A stretch of 64,000 nucleotides of DNA from Neocallimastix lanati (nom. inval.). Its lineage: Eukaryota > Neocallimastigomycota > Neocallimastigomycetes > Neocallimastigales > Neocallimastigaceae. Where the stretch lies: assembly GCA_016946835.1 (NCBI GenBank), contig JACVTC010000021.1, forward strand, positions 907,501 through 971,500. The letters run 5' to 3'. The notes beneath the pieces are model-generated. The model did no database searches. It saw nothing but the letters and a program-made list of their open reading frames with translations, and was not told the DNA's origin. This document shows positions 13,328-23,483 of this stretch, one piece after another (positions within the stretch are counted from its first letter, which is position 1; the number at the start of each line of letters is the position of its first letter). The position numbers were made by a program, and so were the translations under genes.

Positions 13328-14264
13328 ATTTAATAATAATTTATGATATACAAAAAAGGAAAAAAAAAAAGTAAAATAAAAATAAAAACATGTTTTTAAT
13401 TTATTTATTTAATTATCCATCTTTTAATATAAATATAAATATTATTATCAGTTAATTATATACTATTAGTATATATTTTATATAAATATTCAACTCTATT
13501 TTAAATTAATATATTTATATATATAAAATATAATTTTAATCCATTTTTATTATTTATGTTAAAAATAGATAATTTATCATAATTTTAATTAAAATTATGA
13601 TATAAAAGGAAATAAATAAAATTATAAACTATATAACTTCTCCCAATAAGAGATACTGAACCTAACAAACTTTATCAATTACCATAATTGAAATTAATTA
13701 AAACTTTATTTTTTATTCTTTTTGAATTTTTTATATAAAAATCTGAAATTTGTTTATTAATTAATCAACCAATCATTTAATTGCGGTAAGTAAATATTTA
13801 TTTTATAATAAATAAAGTTATTTAATTTGGTTTGTGTAACCATTTTAATAGTAATAATAATTTTAATTATTAAAAAACAAAGAAATTTTAAATAATAATA
13901 ATAAAATACCCAAAAAAAATAATAATAAAAATTAAAAAATAATAATAATAAATAATAAATAAATAGTAAATAATAAAAATTGAAAAATAATATTGATAAA
14001 TAATTCACGTTTCGAATATCTCTTGTTGAGGGAAGTTTTATTTATGATGATGTATTTAGCTATAAATTTAATTTTTTTATTATTTGAAAGTAAATTATAA
14101 TTTATTGAAAACTTGTATTTAATTATTGTTAACTTGAAGATATAAAAGAAGATATAAAAGAAATTATAAAGCAAATTTTGGCATAAAACATTGCAAAGAA
14201 TAATTATAAAGAATTAATATTGCTTATATATTTAGAATTCATAACAAACTATTTAATTTTTATG
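13328..14264. other. Gene-free A/T-rich DNA upstream of element A
   Basis: No supportable gene. Two overlapping minus-strand open frames (13757-14008 and 13932-14174) are low-complexity. Confidence 0.65.
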
Positions 14265-14269
14265 ATAAC

Positions 14270-14906
14270 TGATAAAGAATTTTCAAGATATTAAGTAAAT
14301 TTCATAAAAAAAATGTAAACAAAGAAAATCAATACAAATGTATCAAATTAATGTATTAGAAAAGTTATATTAATTTATATTTCTATATTCTTTAAAGTTA
14401 TATTAAAATTATATTTTAATTACTCTAAATTAGTATAATATATTATCTTTAAACCTTATTATATATTATTTTATGTCTTTGTTCTATTATATTATTAAGA
14501 AATATATTAAATTAAGTTATGAACTATATTAATCTAAAAAGAATAATAATTCATAAAAAGAAAATGTAAATAAACGTTTAGAAGGGGACTTTTTATGAAA
14601 AGAGAAGAAATAATTAGTCAAATATAATGAAGTATTATTAATAAATTAAATAATAAATAATTAATATTTTTAAGTTATATTATTGAGAATATAACTTCTT
14701 TGAATTATAAATAATTTTTGTGTAATTATTTATAAAATAAATTTTGTGTAAAATTAATAGTTTATTTTTATAAAAAAAATAAACAAAGTTTCTTTTTATA
14801 ATTTTTATCATTAAAAGTTGTAAAATAGTTCTTTCTTAAAAGTTAGAATTTTACTACAACTTTAGTATAACATTATAATATTAATTAATATATTATACTG
14901 TTATCA
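14270..14906 (+). repeat. Element A 5' LTR, 637 bp
   Basis: Begins TGATAAAGAA and ends CTGTTATCA. It matches the 3' LTR except that 14461-14544 is present in the opposite orientation there. Five-base inverted repeats TTATT (14456-14460) and AATAA (14545-14549) border the inverted segment. Confidence 0.93.
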
Positions 14907-14908
14907 AT

Positions 14909-14926
14909 TGGTGGAGAGTCGGTCTT
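14909..14926 (+). promoter_or_regulatory. Element A primer-binding site
   Basis: TGGTGGAGAGTCGG starts two bases after the LTR end, the usual place for annealing of a tRNA 3' CCA end. The implied tRNA ends in CTCTCCACCA; I cannot assign its amino acid. Element B has the related TGGTGGAGATATCGG. Confidence 0.75.
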
Positions 14927-14979
14927 CCCGCGGTGCATATATTAAAAAATTTTATTAAAAATTTTTATTGTGTTACATA

Positions 14980-16497
14980 ATGAGTGATTCCTTTAGAGAT
15001 GAGTCCGGTTTTTCAAAGGCTCTTAAAATGGCCGAAAAAATCTACCCTCTAGGACATGAGAAGACATCCTTTTCTATGTGGAAAGAAGATATTCTAGATA
15101 TAATTGAAGACTATGAACTAAAAGAAAAGGAAAAGAAAAGAATTGTTCTTGCAAGTATTTCTGATAAATACAAGGACAAATGTCATCATATATATCATAG
15201 TGATAGGACGTTAAAAAATGAAGATTTTATTGAGAAAATTAAAACGTCACTTGGCTTTGATAATATTTCTACCTTAAGCTTAAAGAAATTGCAAAATATT
15301 AAAATTGGAAATAAATCTATAATAGACTATAATATGAAATTCTCTTTATTATTAAAAGATGTAGAAGATGATGAAAGACCTGTTGAAAAATGTATTATAC
15401 GAATGTATATTGAAGGTCTTAAAGGAAAGAAAATACAAGAATACCTTATTGTTAAAGATCCAAAAACTTTAGAGGAAGCGATGAAGTTTGCTCAAAAACT
15501 TCAAAAAGGCTTTTCTGAATATGAAGAAGATTCATCTTATAGATTGACTAATAATTCATCTTTAAGAAAAAGTCATAATAATGTCTTCAAAAATAATAAT
15601 AATTACAATCACAATTACAATAATAAAAAGTCCACTTTTAGCCATAATTCAAACTTTTATAACAATAAAGAATATAATTTATTTGATGCGTTAAATAATA
15701 CTAACGCAGGAATTACCTTTGCTCAGTTATTTAATGTCAGTCCCTCGTTACGAAAATTATGTAGTAAAGGTTTAAAATTGAATAAGGATGATGTAAGATA
15801 TATTAAAATGATACAAAATTTTCCTGTAAATGATGAAGAACTTGTTCAGGAAACCTTGGATGAATTAGATTATGTTGTAGAAAACAATGTCGTAAATGTT
15901 TCAAATTCTGAAGGAACTATTGCTACTATTAACCAAATTTATGATAAAGAAAAGAAAAATAAAGTGAGTATTGCTGTTGTTTTAGGTGAAATTGACGAAT
16001 CTCCTGCTAAAGTACTAATCGATACAGGTTCTGATGTTAACGCTATTACACGTTCTTTTTATAACAAAATTTCAAATAATCATAAAATAGAATTAAAGCA
16101 TAAAGCATATTTTAAACTTGCGAGTAATCAAATTGTCTCTACTAATTATGCTGTATATTTAAAATTAAAATTTATTAATTTAGAAGTGAATGAAATGTTT
16201 TGGATATTAGATGATGAAGATATGTGTTATGATGTTATACTTGGCCGTTGTACTCAAAAAGAACATAGATTATATATAGATCCGGATGATGATGGTCTAT
16301 ACAAAAAACATGACTCTGGTGCTTCCTGCATTGCCGTTTCCGTTTATCATCATGAAGAAATAAATAATATTTCTAAAATTTCATTTATTGATAATTTAAG
16401 TGAGGAAGTTAAGAAGGAATTACACCCTAAATTACGACGTCTTATTAACAAATTTTCTGATGTCTTAATTAATTCTATTGATAATGTTAAAATTGAT

Positions 16498-16565
<68 letters not shown>

Positions 16566-16578
16566 TAAATATATTTAA
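14980..16578 (+). CDS. Element A Gag-protease, truncated before RT
   Basis: About 532 residues from the first ATG (the frame is open from 14968, but only a TTG precedes). The first 200 residues are a helical Gag-like domain; no CCHC zinc knuckle is present. An Asn-rich segment follows (residues about 195-230). A retroviral-type aspartic protease has its active site DTGS at 16021-16032 and the downstream hydrophobic-Gly motif VILGR. The frame continues for about 30 residues into the region that normally precedes RT, then runs into a poly(A) tract read as poly-Lys and stops after a (TA)n stretch. Gag and protease are in one frame, unlike element B. The protein could assemble particles but cannot copy or integrate DNA. 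Confidence 0.85.
16504..16566 (+). repeat. Poly(A)/(TA)n tract at the pol deletion point
   Basis: About 45 A residues followed by TATATA repeats sit exactly where RT coding would start. The sequence resumes near 16634 with TATCCCAAAG leading to the purine tract, so the tract marks or filled the pol deletion. Confidence 0.8.
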
Positions 16579-16668
16579 GTATTTTTTTTTAAAAATTATT
16601 AATATATCAAATTCTTTATGTAAATTTTTTTCAGCTATCCCAAAGTGATATCTTAAGGGAGGAAGTCT

Positions 16669-17305
16669 TGATAAAGAATTTTCAAGATATTAAGTAAATT
16701 TCATAAAAAAAATGTAAACAAAGAAAATCAATACAAATGTATCAAATTAATGTATTAGAAAAGTTATATTAATTTATATTTCTATATTCTTTAAAGTTAT
16801 ATTAAAATTATATTTTAATTACTCTAAATTAGTATAATATATTATCTTTAAACCTTATTATTCTTTTTAGATTAATATAGTTCATAACTTAATTTAATAT
16901 ATTTCTTAATAATATAATAGAACAAAGACATAAAATAATATATAATAATTCATAAAAAGAAAATGTAAATAAACGTTTAGAAGGGGACTTTTTATGAAAA
17001 GAGAAGAAATAATTAGTCAAATATAATGAAGTATTATTAATAAATTAAATAATAAATAATTAATATTTTTAAGTTATATTATTGAGAATATAACTTCTTT
17101 GAATTATAAATAATTTTTGTGTAATTATTTATAAAATAAATTTTGTGTAAAATTAATAGTTTATTTTTATAAAAAAAATAAACAAAGTTTCTTTTTATAA
17201 TTTTTATCATTAAAAGTTGTAAAATAGTTCTTTCTTAAAAGTTAGAATTTTACTACAACTTTAGTATAACATTATAATATTAATTAATATATTATACTGT
17301 TATCA
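16669..17305 (+). repeat. Element A 3' LTR, 637 bp
   Basis: Begins TGATAAAGAA directly after the purine-rich tract and ends GTTATCA. Segment 16860-16943 is the exact reverse complement of 14461-14544 in the 5' LTR. Elsewhere the two LTRs agree on reading. Confidence 0.93.
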
Positions 17306-17959
<654 letters not shown>

Positions 17960-18503
17960 TGATATAAAATGAAATATTCAAACCTTAATTAATATAAAAT
18001 TAGTTTTTATTATTCAAACATAAATTAATGTCATAAATCAAATTTAAATCTAATGATTTCACAACAATTTCAATATGTGGCTTGATTACTATATATTAAT
18101 TATATATTTAATTAATAATAAATTTTATAGCATAAATCAATGTTTTAATTATTCTTATTATTTTATATTTATATTTATATAGTTTTTAAATATTTCCTTA
18201 AATAATAATTATTAATAGTCTATTCTAATCACAAGAACAATTAATTAAATAGTTAATTATAACTAAATAACATAAAAATAAAGCATTTCTCTGAATTAAG
18301 AGAATAGCAATAGTAGTCGTTGTTGTGTAAAAGTTATATTATGTTAAGTTAGTTTGTAATTAAAAGAATAAGAAAGTTGATAAATAGTCTTTTTAATTAT
18401 ATGTAGTTTTTATATAAAATTAAATAAATAAATAAATAATAAATTAATAAATTTAATAAATAAATCCCAACAAAAGTACATCGAACTTTTGAGTTGTATA
18501 TCA
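17960..18503 (+). repeat. Element B 5' LTR, 544 bp
   Basis: Begins TGATATAAAATG and ends TTGTATATCA. On reading it is identical to the 3' LTR. The terminal inverted repeat is TGATAT/ATATCA, as in the solo LTR family at 10555 and 40876, but the bodies differ. Confidence 0.93.
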
Positions 18504-18505
18504 TT

Positions 18506-18522
18506 TGGTGGAGATATCGGCT
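18506..18522 (+). promoter_or_regulatory. Element B primer-binding site
   Basis: TGGTGGAGATATCGG lies two bases after the LTR. The first nine bases are the same as in element A, so related tRNA 3' ends are likely used. A run of about 49 A residues follows at 18603-18651, between leader and gag. Confidence 0.75.
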
Positions 18523-18600
18523 CTTGTGGGAGGAAAAATATATTTATTAAATTTTGATATTATTTTTTTTAATAAAATAAAATAAAATATAATAATAATA

Positions 18601-18654
<54 letters not shown>

Positions 18655-18708
18655 TTTTCGATTAAAGAATTTTTCAGTCAATTAGAAAATAGAATTAAAG
18701 TTAAAAAT

Positions 18709-19575
18709 ATGACTGAAGAATTAATTAAAAATCAAAATAAACTAATGCAATTCCAATGCATTCAAGTCCTTTCAGATTCAAATAAGGATGTTGATGCTTG
18801 GTATAACCAGATGAAGGCTTGGATCACTCTTTACCAAATTACTGATGAAAAAGAAATTTTTAATAATTGCAAATTTAAAGTGATTGGTAAAAGTATCCAT
18901 TGTCTTAATGCATTAGTAACTAAAGATGTGCATAATAACATTGTTTATCCATCTTTAGAAGAAATACGTGATGCTCTTCTAGAATTTCATGACCTATATA
19001 TGGATCCAGAAGACATCATTGATAAACTTAAAAATATGGCAATATCTACCAGAGGAAATATAAAGGAATTTAATAAAGAATATAAAGAATTATATAATAA
19101 ACTCGATGAAGATGATCGTAGATGCATTTCTGTTTCTGATTATTTGAAGTCAATTTTTAACAAGAAAGAAGCATGGAAAGGTGTTAAACTTGCGGGAAAA
19201 AGAATTAGTCTAGCAAAAGCTTTTTCTACAGCTGAATTAATTGATGAAGTTGAAAATGAATGTGGAAAAAGAACTAGTATCTCTAATGGAAATTCTTCTT
19301 ACAACCAAAAATTTAATTCACATAATAACAAAATTTTTAATAATAAACCAGTCACTCACGAATCACGTGATAATAATTTCAAAAATAATAATTTGAATAA
19401 TGATGGAAATAAAGGTAAATATAGAGTCCAGATGTGCTATTTTTGTAATGAAGAAGGTCATAAGAAATACAATTGTCCAAAATTTAATCATTTTGAATAT
19501 TTGAAATACCAAAGAATGTTAAATGAAGAATCAAGTGGTTCTACTAATGTCTCAAACGAACGTTTAAACTACTAA
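18709..19575 (+). CDS. Element B Gag with zinc knuckle
   Basis: 288 residues from the first ATG at 18709; the frame is open back to 18652 next to the poly(A) run, so the original start may have been disturbed by that expansion. A capsid-like helical region spans the first 190 residues (motif AWYNQMKAWITLY). An Asn-rich basic segment follows, then a CCHC zinc knuckle CYFCNEEGHKKYNC at 19435-19476 for RNA binding. The stop TAA (19573-19575) lies just after the slippery site TTTAAAC (19563-19569), where a fraction of ribosomes should move to the pol frame. The related Gags at 45558 and 61061 share the N-terminal layout. Confidence 0.87.
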   Translation: MTEELIKNQNKLMQFQCIQVLSDSNKDVDAWYNQMKAWITLYQITDEKEIFNNCKFKVIGKSIHCLNALVTKDVHNNIVYPSLEEIRDALLEFHDLYMDPEDIIDKLKNMAISTRGNIKEFNKEYKELYNKLDEDDRRCISVSDYLKSIFNKKEAWKGVKLAGKRISLAKAFSTAELIDEVENECGKRTSISNGNSSYNQKFNSHNNKIFNNKPVTHESRDNNFKNNNLNNDGNKGKYRVQMCYFCNEEGHKKYNCPKFNHFEYLKYQRMLNEESSGSTNVSNERLNY

Positions 19576-19614
19576 GAGGGAGTGAACGTTCTCCCTTAAA
19601 TTCCAATAACGTTC
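19563..19614 (+). promoter_or_regulatory. Programmed -1 ribosomal frameshift signal: TTTAAAC plus H-type pseudoknot
   Basis: In the gag frame the heptamer reads CG[T TTA AAC], the canonical X XXY YYZ pattern. After a 6-7-nt spacer, stem 1 pairs AGGGAG (19577-19582) with CTCCCT (19591-19596), with an extra G-U at 19576/19597. The stem-1 loop bases GAACGTT (19584-19590) pair perfectly with AACGTTC (19608-19614) to form stem 2. Loop 1 is one base, there is no base between the stems, and loop 3 is about 11 bases: standard H-type geometry. The -1 frame is open from here to the pol stop at 22760. Confidence 0.85.
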
Positions 19615-22600
19615 CTGAGAAGAAGAAATATTTTGTTGATGCTGCCAAAAGAAAGGAGTTTTCTTTAGATGCTGGAACGGAAATTAGGAAAGCTAAAGCG
19701 AATACAGCTAATAGAAGTGATATTTTCCAAAAAGATGAAGAAGAAAAAGATGAAGTAGAAGAAGAAGTTGATTTATCAAAAAGGAAAATACTAAAACCTA
19801 AAGTTAAAAAGAATTTAAAGACAATTACCTTTAATGAGAGCATTAAAATAAATAAATCTTCTCCAGATTTAAACAATAATAATAATCATGTTATTAATGA
19901 TAATAAATTAAACAAAGATGAAGAAATTAAAAATAAAAATAAAATTAATAAAGAAAGTAATAATTATGTTAACAAATCATCACGTGAAGACCAGTTGAAT
20001 AACAAAAATAGAAATAATTTCAAAAATTCAAATATTAATAATTTACAGGGAACTGTAATTAATAAGAAAGTGGACTTTGAAGAAACAAAATTAAAAATTA
20101 ATGAACAGGAAGGTAACACAAAACCAGAACGTCACATAAATCTAGCTAAATTAACCAATATGGAACCGTATGAAATTATTAAAGATTTAGCCAATACCAA
20201 ATGCAATATTACTTTTGGTCAAATTCTAGATATATGTCCCAAATTAAGGTCCGAATTAACAAAAAATTTAAAATTAGAAAAAATTAAATTTGTTAGCTCT
20301 TTGGACGCCATGAAACCTTTTATTATTAATGAAGAAGAAAATAATCAGAATAAAATAGAAAATACAAAATTTCATAGTGACGACTTGGGAATCGTAAATG
20401 CATCGGTAGACAATACCGAAGGAAGATTACTCATAGATTCTGGAAGTAATTTGAATTTAGTGAGTACTAGTTATATTAATAGTCTACCTGGTACCTATGA
20501 ACAAGTTAATATATGTAGAGGCAGAATTTATGAAGCTCTTGGGGATAGTACTATTGCGAATGCTATCGTGGTTCGACTAAAAGTTTCAATTAATAATTAT
20601 ACTTTCACAGCAGATTTCTGTGTTATTGATCATAAAGATATTTACTTTGATTTCTTATTAGGACTTAAATCAATTGCTGATAATTACCTTTTTATTCATC
20701 CTATGTTAAGATCGTTGTGTCGTTTTACTTCAGTTGAAAACTTTGATATCATTGCTCCTATCGTTGAGAACCAAGCTATTGAAAAGAATTCGTGTGGTAT
20801 CAATTTTATTAGACCTAATAAGAATAATGAAGAAAATAGTATAAAAGAAATATCTAAGAAAAAGGAAGTATCATCTCAGGAGGGAAAGAATAAGGACTTA
20901 AGAAAGAAGGACATTATGAAAAGTAAAAATTTTAATAAATCAGAAAAGTTAAAAATTTCTAATGCAAAAATTCCAAAAATTAATTTAGACAATAAAATTA
21001 AAAATTTCAAAATTATTTCAAATTTAAAAATTTCGAGGGAAAAAGCAAGGTATATAGAAAATCCAAAAATCATGGAATATTCCAAAAATTCAATAAATTC
21101 TGGAGACACCAAAGATAATAAAATTTATTATAATCAAAATATATATAGAAATAAATTAACTAATTTAAATGATAATATATTAGAATATATTAATAATATG
21201 AAGAATAATATAAATTGTAATAGACATATACAAGAAATAAATCAAAATAAATTAAAAAAATTTATAAATCAATTGATTCAATTAAAATCCAATATCATTG
21301 AGTATAATAATAATATATTGCACAATATAAATACCTATATATTACAATATAATGAAAGAGATGCTTTTATGGATGAAAAACATAAAATTAAGGATTTATG
21401 TCAATTGCAAAATCAATTATACCAAGTTTTCAATAATACAATATTATATATGAATAAATTATTAGAAAATAAAATAGATACATATATTAACAATAGTAAT
21501 TACCAAGTTAATGTTATAAATCATAAAGATTCAAGTAATAATGAAAGTGCAAATGAAATAGAACAAGAACAAAATGAAATTACTACTGAAAAGAATAAGG
21601 AAATTGGAGAATTTATGAAAGAATTTTTGGATGATCACATAATTAAATTAAATGGAGAAGAATATATTAAAGATGGTGATAATTTCAGAAAAATTATTAA
21701 GAAAAATGAAGATAAATTTCAATTGATAAATAAAGCACATTCTATCGGACACGAAGGGTTTAGAAGTACTTACGAAAGACTCAAGAAAACTTGTTATTGG
21801 AAAGGCATGACGGTCGATATTAGAAGATATATTCAAAATTGTACTACCTGTCAACTAAACAAGAAAAACGAAATTCCAAATCCTACTGAAAAATATGCAA
21901 CTGAAGTTGAAGCTCCATTTACTCATCTTGGATTGGATATTATAGGTCCGTTGCCTATCACTCAGCAAGGAAACCAATACATTATTGTTTTAGTGGACTA
22001 TTTTACCAAATGGGTAGAGGCGCAACCTCTGGCTTCTATTACTTCAAAAGATGTAGTAAAATTTTTATCAGAAAATTTCGCAAGATATGGTGCTCCCAAT
22101 GTTATAACCACTGATAACGGAGTACAATTTACATCCGACTTTACTAGAATATTCCTGGATTTATTTGATGTTTATATTAAATTTACTGTTACCTATCATC
22201 CTGAATCTAATGGCTTAACTGAAAACAGGAATCGAGAAATAGGAAAATTATTGCGACTACTAGGAAATAAAGAAAGAGAATGGGATATGCTGTTACCTTC
22301 TGCTTTATGGGCTTTAAGAACTTCAAAAAGTTCAGTAACGAAATATTCCAGTTTTGAACTTGTTTACGGTAGAAAAGATCAACAACCATTCGAATTAGCC
22401 ACAACCTTACCTACCTCTTATGTTCAAGGAACTCAAGAAGAAAAGTTAATTGAAAAATTTATGGACCACTATAAATGGGTTATAGATGCTTGTAATAATA
22501 TCAATAAAAATAATAAATATTGGGAAACTAAAAGAGAAGAAGAAACAAGTTTTAATAAACAAAATGAAATAAAAATAGGCGATTTAGTTAAAGTAAGGAA

Positions 22601-22760
22601 CTTTACGAGATATAAATTAGACCCTTATTTTGTTGGACCTTATCAAGTAGTTAAAAAGAAATTTAATACAGTTCAATTAATGGATCCTAACACACATACA
22701 TGCTTAGAACGACCAGTACACCTTAAAAATATTATAAAATTTAATACAACTAATGTATAG
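19563..22760 (+). CDS. Element B Pol: protease and integrase, no RT-RNase H
   Basis: The -1 frame from the slippery site is open for about 1065 codons with no stop. After a charged linker, an aspartic protease has active site DSGS at 20436-20447 and a downstream FLLGL motif. Roughly 20720-21600 encodes an Asn/Lys/Ile-rich, probably helical segment with no RT or RNase H motif (no xxDD box). Integrase follows: an HHCC zinc-binding domain (AHSIGHEG near 21735, TTCQLNKK near 21846), the catalytic core with Asp at 21936, Asp at 22113 and Glu at 22221 (35 residues apart, DD35E), and a C-terminal domain ending at a purine tract. Expression should be as a Gag-Pol fusion. The missing RT and the intact rest are directly visible; use of another element's RT is inferred. 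Confidence 0.9.
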   Translation, partial: FKLLRGSERSPLNSNNVPEKKKYFVDAAKRKEFSLDAGTEIRKAKANTANRSDIFQKDEEEKDEVEEEVDLSKRKILKPKVKKNLKTITFNESIKINKSSPDLNNNNNHVINDNKLNKDEEIKNKNKINKESNNYVNKSSREDQLNNKNRNNFKNSNINNLQGTVINKKVDFEETKLKINEQEGNTKPERHINLAKLTNMEPYEIIKDLANTKCNITFGQILDICPKLRSELTKNLKLEKIKFVSSLDAMKPFIINEEENNQNKIENTKFHSDDLGIVNASVDNTEGRLLIDSGSNLNLVSTSYINSLPGTYEQVNICRGRIYEALGDSTIANAIVVRLKVSINNYTFTADFCVIDHKDIYFDFLLGLKSIADNYLFIHPMLRSLCRFTSVENFDIIAPIVENQAIEKNSCGINFIRPNKNNEENSIKEISKKKEVSSQEGKNKDLRKKDIMKSKNFNKSEKLKISNAKIPKINLDNKIKNFKIISNLKISREKARYIENPKIMEYSKNSINSGDTKDNKIYYNQNIYRNKLTNLNDNILEYINNMKNNINCNRHIQEINQNKLKKFINQLIQLKSNIIEYNNNILHNINTYILQYNERDAFMDEKHKIKDLCQLQNQLYQVFNNTILYMNKLLENKIDTYINNSNYQVNVINHKDSSNNESANEIEQEQNEITTEKNKEIGEFMKEFLDDHIIKLNGEEYIKDGDNFRKIIKKNEDKFQLINKAHSIGHEGFRSTYERLKKTCYWKGMTVDIRRYIQNCTTCQLNKKNEIPNPTEKYATEVEAPFTHLGLDIIGPLPITQQGNQYIIVLVDYFTKWVEAQPLASITSKDVVKFLSENFARYGAPNVITTDNGVQFTSDFTRIFLDLFDVYIKFTVTYHPESNGLTENRNREIGKLLRLLGNKEREWDMLLPSALWALRTSKSSVTKYSSFELVYGRKDQQPFELATTLPTSYVQGTQEEKLIEKFMDHYKWVIDACNNINKNNKYWETKREEETSFNKQNEIKIGDLVKVRNFTRYKLDPYFVGPYQVVKKKFNTVQLMDPNTHTCLERPVHLKNIIKFNTTNV

Positions 22761-22782
22761 TTGTATCTTAAGGTGGGACGAA

Positions 22783-23326
22783 TGATATAAAATGAAATAT
22801 TCAAACCTTAATTAATATAAAATTAGTTTTTATTATTCAAACATAAATTAATGTCATAAATCAAATTTAAATCTAATGATTTCACAACAATTTCAATATG
22901 TGGCTTGATTACTATATATTAATTATATATTTAATTAATAATAAATTTTATAGCATAAATCAATGTTTTAATTATTCTTATTATTTTATATTTATATTTA
23001 TATAGTTTTTAAATATTTCCTTAAATAATAATTATTAATAGTCTATTCTAATCACAAGAACAATTAATTAAATAGTTAATTATAACTAAATAACATAAAA
23101 ATAAAGCATTTCTCTGAATTAAGAGAATAGCAATAGTAGTCGTTGTTGTGTAAAAGTTATATTATGTTAAGTTAGTTTGTAATTAAAAGAATAAGAAAGT
23201 TGATAAATAGTCTTTTTAATTATATGTAGTTTTTATATAAAATTAAATAAATAAATAAATAATAAATTAATAAATTTAATAAATAAATCCCAACAAAAGT
23301 ACATCGAACTTTTGAGTTGTATATCA
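22783..23326 (+). repeat. Element B 3' LTR, 544 bp
   Basis: Starts TGATATAAAATG after the tract AAGGTGGGACGAA (22770-22782) and ends TATATCA. It is the same length and, on reading, the same sequence as the 5' LTR. Confidence 0.93.
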
Positions 23327-23451
23327 ATATATATATAACAGAACATTAATATTTTTATGATGATTAGAATAAGAATAAATTATATGTTAATTTATTTATT
23401 ATTATAATTAAATAATAATAATAATAATATAATAATAATAATAATAATAAT

Positions 23452-23483
<32 letters not shown>

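Larger units (their letters stand above)
14270..17305 (+). mobile_element. Element A: non-autonomous Ty3/gypsy-type LTR retrotransposon
   Basis: Complete LTR-to-LTR insertion of 3036 bp, flanked by the 5-bp duplication ATAAC (14265-14269 and 17306-17310). In order it has a 637-bp LTR, a primer site two bases after the LTR, a gag-protease gene, a poly(A)/(TA) tract, a purine-rich tract (AAGGGAGGAAG, 16655-16665) and a second 637-bp LTR. RT, RNase H and integrase are absent: the coding region stops just where RT should begin. LTRs of equal length that agree outside one inversion indicate a recent insertion, so it was probably mobilised by proteins from a related element. Confidence 0.92.
17960..23326 (+). 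mobile_element. Element B: RT-less gypsy-type LTR retrotransposon with intact integrase
   Basis: 5367 bp between 544-bp LTRs that look identical, with ATAT on each side (17956-17959 and 23327-23330; low-complexity, so the duplication is tentative). The order is LTR, primer site TGGTGGAGATATCGG (from 18506), gag, a -1 frameshift signal, protease, a long linker, integrase, a purine-rich tract (22770-22782) and LTR. The frames are open throughout. RT and RNase H, normally about 500 residues between protease and integrase, are missing; an Asn/Lys/Ile-rich linker of about 300 residues is there instead. Identical LTRs mean very recent transposition, so RT must have come from another element. Confidence 0.93.

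Noticed and set aside
19544-19876. Minus-strand open frame opposite the start of element B pol
   Set aside because: Antisense shadow of a Lys/Glu-rich coding stretch; the plus-strand -1 frame with frameshift signal explains the sequence. The frames at 20876-21112, 21648-21854 and 22207-22404 are similar shadows.
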